Positions 1 through 9,456 of a DNA stretch of 64,000 bases are shown in pieces. Source of the stretch: Thermoleophilaceae bacterium (lineage in GTDB: Bacteria > Actinomycetota > Thermoleophilia > Solirubrobacterales > Thermoleophilaceae); assembly GCA_030447725.1 (NCBI GenBank), contig JAUJOQ010000009.1:19405-83404 (forward strand), given 5' to 3'. The number at the start of each line of letters is the position of its first letter. Positions within the stretch are counted from its first letter, which is position 1. Under the pieces are notes generated by a model. That model worked only from the letters and a program-made list of their open reading frames with translations. It did not search any database and was not told the DNA's origin. The position numbers and the translations under genes are program-made.

Positions 1-1650
1 ATGGCTGCGAGCCATGTGAAGTTCCTGGCGATCCTTGACGAGGGACATGTCGCCACAGGACAGGCCTTGGCGGACTGGCCGGCGACGGACGCCGACGACG
101 AGGGTGTCGACGAGTACGTGGAGCTGAACGCCGAGCAGGTCGAGTCCACCGACGCGTATGACGAGCGAGCCCTGCGTGCGAGCGTGGAACAGGATCAGAG
201 ACTTCTCATCGAGTGGGCAGAGGAGGCGGAGGGAGTGGCGAGGGAGGCCGACCCCAAGTTGGCGGGCCTTGTGGAGGAGCTGGCCGAGATCGCCGAGCAG
301 GCGGAGCGCGAGGGGATAGGCGCAGACGACCAGCGCGACCGCAGGAAGGTCCTCGTCTTCTCCTACTTCGCCGACACGGTGGATTGGATCCACGGGCACC
401 TCGAGCGTGCTCTGGAGACCGACCGGCGCCTGCAGCTCTTCCGTGATCGCCTTGTCTCCTTGTCAGGGACATCCGGTTCGAAGGATCAGGTCCTGTGGGG
501 CTTCGCTCCCCGCACCACCGATGCCCCCGACGGTCACGACGAGGATCTGTACGACATCGTCGTCACAACAGACGTCTTGGCGGAGGGCGTCAACCTGCAG
601 CAGGCGCGGCACATCGTCAACTACGACCTGCCTTGGAATCCAATGCGCCTCGTCCAGCGTCACGGTCGTATCGACAGGATCGGCTCACCCCACTCCGAAG
701 TGTTCCTGCGCTGCACCTTTCCCGATGCGCAGCTCGACGACCTGCTCGGGTTGGAGGCGAGCCTCCAACAGAAGATCACGCAGGCTGCGAAGTCCGTTGG
801 AACGGGACAGGTCCTCCCGGGAAGCCGGGCAGGCGACGTCGTGTTCTCTGAAACTCGCGAGGAGATCGAGCGACTGCGCCGAGGTGACGTAGGCCTCTTC
901 GAACAGGGTGGCACCACGCGCGGGTCGATGTCCGGCGAGGAGTATCGACAGGAGCTGCGCCAAGCCCTCGAGGATCCGGATACTGCAAGCCGGATCAAGG
1001 CTCTTCCTTGGGGTTCCGGCTCGGGCATGGTTGTACAGCGGCCCAATGCTCAGACCGGGTTTGTGTTCTGCGCGCGCGTGGGCGACCATGACCGGGCGCT
1101 TTTTCGGTACGTGGGGATGGCCAACCCCATCGAGCCGGCGGTGGTCGCTGACACGCTCGCCTGTCTGGACCATGCCCGTCCGCCGGGTGGTTTCGACGCT
1201 TCGCGGGTCCTCGACGACGAGACCTACGAGCAGGCCTTTACCGCCTGGGAGCACGCCCGCACCTCCATCGAATCCGACTGGAATCGCGCAGCGGACCCGG
1301 CCAACCTGACACCGGCGGTTCCCGCCGGGATGCGCAGAGCCGCGGAGGTCGTCCGCGATCACCGGCCGTCCGAGATGACGATCGAGGATGCCGACGCGCT
1401 CATCGATCGGCTCGAGGCCCCGTACCCCGAGCGGATCGTCCGGTCCATCCGGGCTGCTCTCGGTACCACGGAGGACCCGGTGGAGCAGGCGCGGATGGTC
1501 GCCAGGTATGCGAGGGACCTCGGTCTGCGTCCCAGCGCGCCGCCCGAGCCGCTGCCGGAGATCTCCGAGGATGACATTCACCTCGTCTGCTGGCTGGCGA
1601 TCTTGCCCGGCACGCCAGCCGACGGACCCGCAGAGTCGTCGATTGGCTGA
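1..1650 (+). CDS. SNF2/DEAD-type helicase, C-terminal part (5' truncated by window edge)
   Basis: The visible 549 residues hold only the second RecA-like lobe of a superfamily 2 helicase. A motif IV-like segment KVLVFSYFADTVDWI lies near residue 115, motif V is VVTTDVLAEGVNLQ near 188, and motif VI is QRHGRIDRIG near 218. Walker A and DExH motifs are absent, so the first lobe must lie upstream of base 1; the ATG at base 1 is probably internal. A charged helical region precedes the lobe, and about 300 residues without recognised motifs follow it. The layout fits large bacterial helicase-related proteins of about 1,000 residues. The gene runs directly into the next one (8-nt overlap), suggesting one transcript with the DUF429-like and RecD-like genes. 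Its role, in defence or DNA processing, is inference. Confidence 0.8.
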   Translation: MAASHVKFLAILDEGHVATGQALADWPATDADDEGVDEYVELNAEQVESTDAYDERALRASVEQDQRLLIEWAEEAEGVAREADPKLAGLVEELAEIAEQAEREGIGADDQRDRRKVLVFSYFADTVDWIHGHLERALETDRRLQLFRDRLVSLSGTSGSKDQVLWGFAPRTTDAPDGHDEDLYDIVVTTDVLAEGVNLQQARHIVNYDLPWNPMRLVQRHGRIDRIGSPHSEVFLRCTFPDAQLDDLLGLEASLQQKITQAAKSVGTGQVLPGSRAGDVVFSETREEIERLRRGDVGLFEQGGTTRGSMSGEEYRQELRQALEDPDTASRIKALPWGSGSGMVVQRPNAQTGFVFCARVGDHDRALFRYVGMANPIEPAVVADTLACLDHARPPGGFDASRVLDDETYEQAFTAWEHARTSIESDWNRAADPANLTPAVPAGMRRAAEVVRDHRPSEMTIEDADALIDRLEAPYPERIVRSIRAALGTTEDPVEQARMVARYARDLGLRPSAPPEPLPEISEDDIHLVCWLAILPGTPADGPAESSIG

Positions 1651-2425
1651 GGACGCCCCACGCATCCTCGCAGCGGACTGGACGGGTGCCAGGGAGCCGG
1701 TCCGGAACCTCTGGCTGGCCGAAGCCGAGTCCGGGGCGCTCCTCAGCCTCGAGGCGTTCCGGCTACGCGACGATCTCACCGACCGGCTGCTCCGGATCGC
1801 CCGAGAGTCCCGGGACGTCGTGGTTGGGCTCGATTTCGTCTTCTCGCTGCCGGAAGCCTTCCTAAGGGATCAGGACCTCGAGTCGGCCGCCGCGTTGTGG
1901 TCGCACATGGACCGGAAGGCGGACGAGTGGCTGTCGCCCCGCCTGCCATTCTGGGATCGCAAGAAGCCCGCGATCGAGCAGGAGTTCCGCCAGACCGACC
2001 TCGACGTGGCGAAGGCGGCCGGGAAGCACCCGACCTCCCCCTTCAAGCTTGTGGGGGCAGACCAGGTCGGGCGTGGGTCGCTGCGGGGAATGGAGCACCT
2101 GATCCGACTCGGCGAGGAGTTCGCGATCTGGCCCTTCTCGGTTGGCCGGCGGCTCGTGGTCGAGATCTACCCGGGGGTCCTCGTGGACAAGGTCGTCAAG
2201 AGCGACTCGGCCGCGCTCGCCGCCCGTGTACGCGACGACGAGCGCGTGCCTGTCGACTGGAAGGCGCACGCCGCGTGTTCCCAGGATGCCTTCGACGCTG
2301 CCATGTCGGCATTGCGGATGGCTGAACACGCGGCCGACTTCGACGCCTTGGAGCCTGCGCCGACGGGATCCTCCTACGCCCTGGAGGGGCGGATCTGGAC
2401 GCCACATGAGGGGGAGGAGCCGTGA
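1643..2425 (+). CDS. DUF429-like protein (predicted RNase H-fold nuclease)
   Basis: About 260 residues. The likely start is the TTG at 1643, which overlaps the stop of the helicase gene; no ATG or GTG gives a better start. The protein opens with ILAADWTGAR, an early Asp on a first strand, followed by VVVGLDFVFSLP and later VEIYPGVLV. This D-x-W/A...G-L-D...E-x-Y-P pattern is typical of DUF429 proteins, which are predicted RNase H-like nucleases without an established substrate. The ORF ends 4 nt inside the next gene (ATGA overlap), so it is probably translated with its helicase neighbours. Function is unproven; the family assignment is from motif order only. Confidence 0.6.
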   Translation: MAEDAPRILAADWTGAREPVRNLWLAEAESGALLSLEAFRLRDDLTDRLLRIARESRDVVVGLDFVFSLPEAFLRDQDLESAAALWSHMDRKADEWLSPRLPFWDRKKPAIEQEFRQTDLDVAKAAGKHPTSPFKLVGADQVGRGSLRGMEHLIRLGEEFAIWPFSVGRRLVVEIYPGVLVDKVVKSDSAALAARVRDDERVPVDWKAHAACSQDAFDAAMSALRMAEHAADFDALEPAPTGSSYALEGRIWTPHEGEEP

Positions 2426-5400
2426 TGAAGCACCTGACGCAAAGGGTTGCCTGGCACGACCGGGCGTGGAATGGCAGTGTGTGTGCCACCCCGGCCGAGA
2501 ACTCGTATTGCCTCGCGCTGGACCGCATCCACGAAAAGCGCGACGACGCGTACGAGACGAGTGTCGCGGCGACGCCGTTTTCGGAACTGCCGCCCGAGGC
2601 CCTGCCGCCGTGTCGGGGCGAGTCGGGTGCCTTCATGAGCACCGCCGCATGGACTCGCATCATCGAGCACCCGTACCAGAACCTGAAGGCCACCGAGGCG
2701 ACCCACGGTCACCTACGGCCGACCCCGGTCCCGGTGCCGCCCTTCGCCACCTTCGCAATTCCTTTCGACAGGATGCTCAGTGCCCGTCAGGATGAGATCC
2801 AGGAGGGATTGCCCGAGCGTCTGCCCGACGACCAAGAGGCGCCTTTCAAAAACGGGAGTGCATGGGTTTTTGGGAGGCGCCGACAGGAGGGTCTGCTCGA
2901 GAACTTCTTCGCGCCCGTCGAGGAAGAGAACCCCCTTGTCTTCTTCTACACGAAGGAGGGCCAGCCGATCTCGGATTCCATAACCCGTCTGGTCGTCGGG
3001 GTCGGGCGCGTGTCCCGAATCGGGAGGCCGATCGAATACGAAAGCGAGGGCAGCCGGGCGATGCCACCGGTCTGGGAGCGCCTTGTCCACCACACGATCC
3101 GGCCGGAGGGGAGCGACGGGTTTCTGCCTGCCCTATCACGCCTACCTCGAGCCGACCGGTGATCCCGACGAAGACGACCGGCGCCGTCTGCTGCTCCGCG
3201 AGATCGCGGTCACACCAGAGCCTTCGCACGTCCGGTCCTTCTCCTACTTCTCGGAACACGCGACACCGGACGTCGCCCTGTCGACGCTGGTGAGATGCCT
3301 CGATGCCGTACGGCGAATCCAGGCTCACGGGATCGCCGAGGGACCGTGGGCCGAGCGTGAGGACTGGCTCAACGAGCAGATCGCCAGGACGTGGCTCGAC
3401 CGGGGAGCCTTCCCCGGGCTCGGGTCAGCCCTTGAGGCGCTGGGCATGCGTCTGGGAACCGCGCTTGCCCACGAACTGGTCGCGTCGGACACGCTCGACC
3501 CGGATGTCGATCCCTGGCCAACGGTCGACGCCCTCCTCCGGGGGGACCGCGAACCGCCAAGCAGTGCATACGCCGCCGATCTTGCGTCCGTCCGCCCGAC
3601 CTGGGGCAAGCTGACACAGCCCCGACGTGCCCTTTTGGAACTGCTGTCCCGGTTCGCCCTTTCGCCGAATCAGGCGAAGCGGTGGTTTGATCACAAGCGT
3701 CGGAGCGCTGCAGCGAGCGTCGCGGTCACTGACCAGGAGGCGCTGCAGAATCCCTACCGGATCGCGGAGTGTGATCTGGGCGATATGGACACGCCCGCGG
3801 TGTCGCTGGGGGTCATCGACCGGGGGCTCTTTCCCGACGCGACGATCGCTGCGAAGTTCCCCGTTCCCGAGCCTTCCCGCGCCGAGTCGGCGGGGGACCG
3901 TCGGCGCGTGCGTGGAGCGGTGGTTTCGACGTTGAGGCAGGCTTCTGAGGAAGGTGACAGCCTGCTGAGCGCCGTCGAGGTTCTGACGCGCATGGAACGA
4001 CTGGACCTCGCGCGGCCCTGCGCCGTGCCGCTGGACTGGTTTCCCGGCAACGCCGAGTTCCTGGACGGCGTCATTAGCCAGTCCGATGTCGATCTTCCCG
4101 GACAGGGCGACGAGCGAGTCGTGGTTCCTGCGCTTCAGCTCGCGGTGCATGCAGACACGGAAGGCAGGCTCGCAAAGCGTCTGCTCAAGCGTGCTGCAAG
4201 GGCGGTTCCCTCAGTGCGTGCTCCCTGGAGGGACTTGTTGATAGAGGCGATCAGGGCCAGCGGGGTGGAGGTCGACACGGCCGAGCCAAGGCATGCAGAT
4301 GCCCTGCTCGAACAGGAAAACGCACTGGAGCGGATTGTGACGCGCCGGCTTGGCGTCCTCGTAGGGAGGGCAGGAACGGGAAAGACCTCCGTGCTGGGCG
4401 CGCTCGTCCGCTGCAAGCCCATTGCCGAAGACGGAGTGCTGCTGCTCGCACCGACCGGAAAGGCGAGAGTGCGCCTGCAGCGTGCTACGGGACGTGACGC
4501 CCGGACAATCGCCCAGTTTCTCTACCAGCTGGGCCGCTATGACGGCGCGAGACAGCGACCGCTGTTCCACGGCGAGGAACGCCATCGCCAGGAGAAGACG
4601 GTCGTCATCGACGAGTGCTCGATGCTGACCATGGACGACCTGTTCGCGGTCTTGGAGGCGCTGGACCTCGGCCATGTGGAACGACTGATCCTTGTAGGCG
4701 ACCCCAACCAACTGCCTCCCATCGGGGTCGGCCGTCCCTTCGCCGATCTGATCGGAGTCTTGGACGAACCAGCAAACGACGACGAAGTCGCGGGACGGGA
4801 GGCACTCGCCAGGCTGACGGTCGAGGTGCGGACCGCTCTCGGCGGACCGTCGGATGCCCTGCGCTTGGCGGCATGGTTCACGAATGAGCCGCAGCCCAAG
4901 GACGCCGACCGGGTCCTGAGCGACTTGGATTTGGGGGAGAACTTCAACGACCTCGAATATTGTCACTTGGAAGACTCCCGAGGAGTTGCGGGTTCGAATC
5001 GCCCAGCAGCTGCAGGCGCAGCTCGGCCTCTCTGCTGCCGACGATGTTGCGGCGTTTGACCGCGCGCTCGGGCTGACGCCGGAGGGGTGGGTGCCTTTCA
5101 ATGATCCCGACGGCGTCGAGCGATTTCAGGTGCTGTCACCGGTTCGTATGCACGCCCACGGCGTGCACGATCTCAACCGCTGGTTTCAGCGACGGTTCAG
5201 GCCACAGGGCGAATGGGCTGACACGCTCGGCGACGAGCAGATCGGTCGCAAGGACAAGGTGATCCAGCTCCGGAACCAGAAACGCAAGGGCTGGAGCCCG
5301 TCCACCGGACAGCAGGAGGAGTACCTCGCCAATGGTGAGATCGGGACCGTCGCCAGGGTGAAGAACAAGTGGTTCGATATCGCCTTCGCCGGACGACCAG

Positions 5401-6100
5401 AGATCCGATTCGGCTACCGGGAAGTTCGTTCGGCGAGGACGGCGGCCCCCTCGAGCTGGCCTACGCCCTGACGGTCCACAAGGCCCAAGGCAGCGACTTC
5501 GGGGTCGTTTTCCTCGTGCTGCCCAACACCCGCATGCTCTCGCGTGAGCTCCTTTACACGGGCCTCACCAGGGCCAAGTCGAAACTCGTCCTGCTAGTCG
5601 AGGGTGACGATGCATCCTCGCTGCACAACTTCACGCTGCCGGAGTCGTCTGAGACGGCCCGTCGAAACACCAACCTCTTCAGATCCGCAGTACGGGAAGA
5701 TGCCGACCAGACTCCGTACGCGGAACACCTCATCCATCGCTTGGCCGACGGGCGGATGGTGCGCAGCAAGTCAGAACTCGCAGTGGCGATCGAGCTGCAG
5801 CGGCTGGGCCTGTGGGACAGATGCCAGTACGAGAGGGTCCTCGAGGGAACCGTACGTGCCGGCCGCCTACGACCCGATTTCACCTTTATCGACGCCGGGG
5901 GAGACGCGCTTGTCTGGGAGCACCTGGGGATGCTCTCGAAGCGCAGCTACCGGGAATCGTGGGAGTGGAAGCTGCAGTGGTACGCCGACAACGGGTACGA
6001 GTTCGGCGTGAACCTGTTCACGACGGAGGACGCTCCCGACGGCGGGCTCGCTCAAGAGTCCATCACAAAGGTGGCCGAGCAGATCGCGGACGAGCTGTGA
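2422..6100 (+). pseudogene. RecD-like helicase with C-terminal PD-(D/E)XK-type nuclease domain, split by three frameshifts
   Basis: One protein of about 1,220 residues is spread over four overlapping frames: 2422-about 3120, about 3120-4976, about 4976-5425 and about 5425-6100. The N-terminal 600 residues resemble no domain I can name. The helicase core has Walker A GRAGTGKTS near 4370, motif II VVIDECSMLT near 4605, motif III LVGDPNQLPPIG near 4695, motif V ALTVHKAQGSDFG near 5470 and motif VI LYTGLTRAKSKL near 5560, as in RecD2. The tail has RPDFTF, then VWEHLGM and a KLQWY helix, a nuclease arrangement common at the end of bacterial helicases. Every motif survives, and each shift lies in or near a short run (GGGTTT, CCC, a GTTC repeat). 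Sequencing error is therefore as likely as decay. Confidence 0.75.
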
Positions 6101-6159
6101 AGGACCACCATTTCTTGTCGCCCGCGGTAGGCGCGGATGAGAACGGTGGACGGGGGCTG

Positions 6160-9100
6160 CTAGGACGCGGCTGCCCAGTCCCGCAGTGACACCTCAACCC
6201 CCGTTCGGCAGAACACGAAGACCACCTCCCGCACGGCCAGCCCAGTGGAGGCCCCCACCGCCTCCGCGTACACCTCGGCCTGCCCAGAATGGTGCTCCAG
6301 CGTGAAGGCCTCATGCGCCGCCGTTTCGCCGCTCACATCATCCGTCTTGAAGTCCACGACCACGAGCTGCTCCCCCTCGCGGTAGACCAGGTCGACACGT
6401 CCTGTGCCGAACCCTCCGTTCCGCGTCACCGTGAACGGCACCTCTCGATACCACCCGTCCGATGCGAGCGCACGAGCCATCGCGCCGCTGTCAAGGCACC
6501 GACGAGCCATCTCGCCCACGAGGCCTGCATTGTCGCGTAGCCCCGCCTCCGCGCACGCCGCCTCGGCCACCTCGTCGAGATCCTCGGCACCGGGCAGTGC
6601 CACGCGCTCCATGACGAGATGCAACGCATCGCCGATTGGCAGCGGCGGCCCCTCGGACACCAGCAGCGTCGACGCACTGTGAGACGCCTCGGCGGCAAGT
6701 GGGCGCACGGCCCGCTCGACGCTGGAAGCGACCGCGATCTCGAGATCCTTGCGCGCGGCACGAATCAGCTCGTCGTGCTCGCCGATCCAGCGCTCCCGCT
6801 CGTCGACTGCGCGGGTCAGCGCTTCGGCCTCGACCTCGCCGGACGGTGCCTCCTCGACCTCGGGCGCGGGCGGCAGCTCGTCGGCCGCGAGGATCCATGC
6901 GCCGTCGGCCGCTACCTCGTGTCCGTGCTCCTCGGGAAGAAGCGGCCCGAGCGCCTTCATGAACGGCCCCGCCGCTCCCTTGCCTTCGATGCAGGGCACG
7001 ATCAGGTGGTCGCGCGCTCGCGTGGCAGCGACGTAGAGCAGACGGATGCGCTCCGCCTCGAGGGCGCCTTTCTCTGCCTCCCATTCGTCCTCGTATCCGG
7101 GCGTCTCGTAGTGGCCGGTGCGCCCCATCCCGCCGCTCCCTACGCGGAAATGCAGCTGGTGCCCAGCCTCGTCCGGAACGGGCTCGCGCGAGCCTCTCCC
7201 ACGCGAGCTGAGGTTGGCCAGCACCACGATCGGGAACTCGAGCCCCTTCGAACCGTGCATGGTGAGTAGGCGAACTACGTCGTCGGTTTCTTCGGCGATT
7301 CCCGCGTCCACCTCCGTCGCTTCGTTCTCGGTGCTTTCGGCGAGCCAGCGCGCGAAGGAGCGAAGGCCGCCGCCGCCGGCCGCCGTGAACGCGCGCGCCT
7401 GGTCGACGATCGCCAGCAGGTTGGCGGCGGCCTGCGGGCCGTCCGGGAGTGTGAGCGCGAACTCCACCAGCCGGCTCTGCTCGACAGTGTGCTGGACAAG
7501 CTCGGGCAGGCTCGTGCGCCCGCGCGAGCGGTGCAGCTCGCGCAGCATGGCGAAAGCCTCCATCACGGCCTCGGAGTCGCTCTTCGCGTCGGGGCGGTAA
7601 TCGAAGGCACCGCCCGTGGCCTTGTGTACTACGAGATCCTCATCGGAGCAGCCGAAGGCGCTCGAGCGCAGCGCCCCGACGAGGCTGAAGCGGTCGGTCG
7701 GATCGTCGATCGCACGCAGGATCGCGACCAGATCGCGCACCTCCTGGCGGGCGAAGTAGTCGCGGCTTCCCTCGTGGCGGTGCGGGATGCCGGCGAGCGC
7801 GAGCGCTTCCTCGTAGCTGCCGAGGCCCGTACGGGCGGGCAGGGGGATCGCGATGTCGCGCCATGTGGCCGCGCGCACCTCCTTGGTCACGCGGTCGCGC
7901 ACCGGCCAGTGGTCCTCGATCACGGCTTGGTGCAGCAGCGCGGCCACTCCCCGCGCCTCGTGCTCCCGGACGCCATTGGCATTCAGCTCGCTGCTCCCGC
8001 CGCGCAGGACGATCACGGGCGGGCGGCCGATCCCGAGGTCGCCGCTGGCTGGGACGAGCGGGACGTTCGGGGGCTGGATGCCCGGCTCCTCGACCAGCAG
8101 TTCGTCGAAGACGCTGTTCACCCAGTCGATGACGCCGGACCCCGAGCGGAAGTTCTGCACGATCTGGCGAAGCCCCGGCGCCAGCAGGCCGCGCTTGACC
8201 TCGTCATAGATCGCCAGGTCTGCGCGGCGGAAGCGGTAGATTGCCTGCTTGGGATCGCCGACCACGAAGAGCTTTCCGGGCGCCGGCCGAAGCGCGCGCC
8301 AGTCGGTTCCCTCCTGGCCGTCGCTCGTGAGGTAGGCCGCCATCTCAACCTGGATCGGATCGGTGTCTTGGAACTCGTCGATCAGCAGGCAGGCGAAACG
8401 GCGCTGGAAGTAGCGGCGGACCTCGAGGTTGTCTCTAAGCAGGTTGCGCGCCCAGATGAGCAGATCGTCGAAGTCCGCCACCCCCTGTTCGCGGCGCGCG
8501 CGCTCGTAGTCCGCGACGAACCTGGCGACGTGGGGGACGGCGCCGAGCAGCGCGACGCTGCGCAGCTCGTCGCGGAGGCGCTCACGTATCTCGCAGTACT
8601 CCCGCAGGAGGTCCTTCATCGCCTTGCACTCGCCCTCGGGCCAATGGCCGGCCTTCCCCGAGTTGGGGCTCACACCCGGCGCGGCCAGCGCAACCAGCCG
8701 CTCTCGGGCGCCAGCACTCAGCCCCTGCTCGGCACTCAGCCGCGCGAACCGGATCACCTTCCGCAGCCCCGGCAGCGCCTTGTCCTCCGCATCGGTGCAC
8801 GCGCCCTCGTAAGCCTCGAGCTGGCGCACGTTCTTCTTCAGCCACGTGGTCAACTCCGCCGCGTCGGGAGAGGGCATGGCGAAGTCAGCTAGCGGCAGCA
8901 GAAACCGCTCGCGATGCAGCACCTCGGCGGTCTCGCGCAGCTCGTCGAGCCCGAAGCCGATGTTCAGCCCGCGCGCGATCTCGGGGTGGTTGCCGGCCAT
9001 CAGCTCGTCGCGCCAGTCGCTGTAGGCGGAGCCGAATGAGAGCGTGGCCTCGAGGTCGCCCATCACGGCGAAGCCGGGATCGACTCCGGCCTCGACCGGC

Positions 9101-9456
9101 CGTTCCACGAGGATGCTCATCGCGAAGGTGTGGATCGTCTCGAGCCGGGCGCGATACAGCCCTGCGGCCGCGGAGACGAGACGCTCCCGACGAGCGGGAG
9201 CGCTCTCGGCGGGAATCGCGTCCTCGATCTCCTCGCGCACGCGCGTGGAGAGCTCGGCGGCGGCCTTCTCGGTGAACGTGATCACCGCAAGGGTGTCTAC
9301 GTTCGCGTGGCCGCTGGCAAGGATCTCGACAATCCGGTCGACGAGCGAGGTGGTCTTGCCGGTGCCCGCGCCGGCCTCGACGCAGAGGCTCTCGCCAAGG
9401 TTCGTCCGGATCTCGTCGCGGACCCCTTGGTCGACAGGCTGGGCGAGCGTGCTCAC
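6160..9456 (-). CDS. addA: AddA/RecB-like UvrD-family helicase-nuclease
   Basis: This 1,098-residue protein has the order of AddA: superfamily 1A helicase, then a RecB-type nuclease. Walker A AGAGTGKT is at residues 28-35, then TFTEKAAAEL (motif Ia), LLIDEFQDTDPIQ (motif II) and VVGDPKQAIYRFRRA (motif III). LTMHGSKGLEFP and LLYVAATRARD are motifs V and VI. The C-terminal nuclease shows GRVDLVY, VVVDFKTD and QAEVYAEAV near residues 1035-1075, giving the D-x(n)-D-x-K and Q-x3-Y signature. With its partner it should process double-strand ends for recombination and degrade foreign linear DNA. Its ATG overlaps the stop of the upstream addB-like gene by 4 nt, so the two are translationally coupled. 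Length is slightly below B. subtilis AddA. Confidence 0.88.
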   Translation of the reverse strand: MSTLAQPVDQGVRDEIRTNLGESLCVEAGAGTGKTTSLVDRIVEILASGHANVDTLAVITFTEKAAAELSTRVREEIEDAIPAESAPARRERLVSAAAGLYRARLETIHTFAMSILVERPVEAGVDPGFAVMGDLEATLSFGSAYSDWRDELMAGNHPEIARGLNIGFGLDELRETAEVLHRERFLLPLADFAMPSPDAAELTTWLKKNVRQLEAYEGACTDAEDKALPGLRKVIRFARLSAEQGLSAGARERLVALAAPGVSPNSGKAGHWPEGECKAMKDLLREYCEIRERLRDELRSVALLGAVPHVARFVADYERARREQGVADFDDLLIWARNLLRDNLEVRRYFQRRFACLLIDEFQDTDPIQVEMAAYLTSDGQEGTDWRALRPAPGKLFVVGDPKQAIYRFRRADLAIYDEVKRGLLAPGLRQIVQNFRSGSGVIDWVNSVFDELLVEEPGIQPPNVPLVPASGDLGIGRPPVIVLRGGSSELNANGVREHEARGVAALLHQAVIEDHWPVRDRVTKEVRAATWRDIAIPLPARTGLGSYEEALALAGIPHRHEGSRDYFARQEVRDLVAILRAIDDPTDRFSLVGALRSSAFGCSDEDLVVHKATGGAFDYRPDAKSDSEAVMEAFAMLRELHRSRGRTSLPELVQHTVEQSRLVEFALTLPDGPQAAANLLAIVDQARAFTAAGGGGLRSFARWLAESTENEATEVDAGIAEETDDVVRLLTMHGSKGLEFPIVVLANLSSRGRGSREPVPDEAGHQLHFRVGSGGMGRTGHYETPGYEDEWEAEKGALEAERIRLLYVAATRARDHLIVPCIEGKGAAGPFMKALGPLLPEEHGHEVAADGAWILAADELPPAPEVEEAPSGEVEAEALTRAVDERERWIGEHDELIRAARKDLEIAVASSVERAVRPLAAEASHSASTLLVSEGPPLPIGDALHLVMERVALPGAEDLDEVAEAACAEAGLRDNAGLVGEMARRCLDSGAMARALASDGWYREVPFTVTRNGGFGTGRVDLVYREGEQLVVVDFKTDDVSGETAAHEAFTLEHHSGQAEVYAEAVGASTGLAVREVVFVFCRTGVEVSLRDWAAAS

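Noticed and set aside
4983..5010. TTGCGGGTTCGAATCGCC looks like a tRNA T-arm
   Set aside because: No matching acceptor, D or anticodon arms; the bases encode part of the RecD-like protein.
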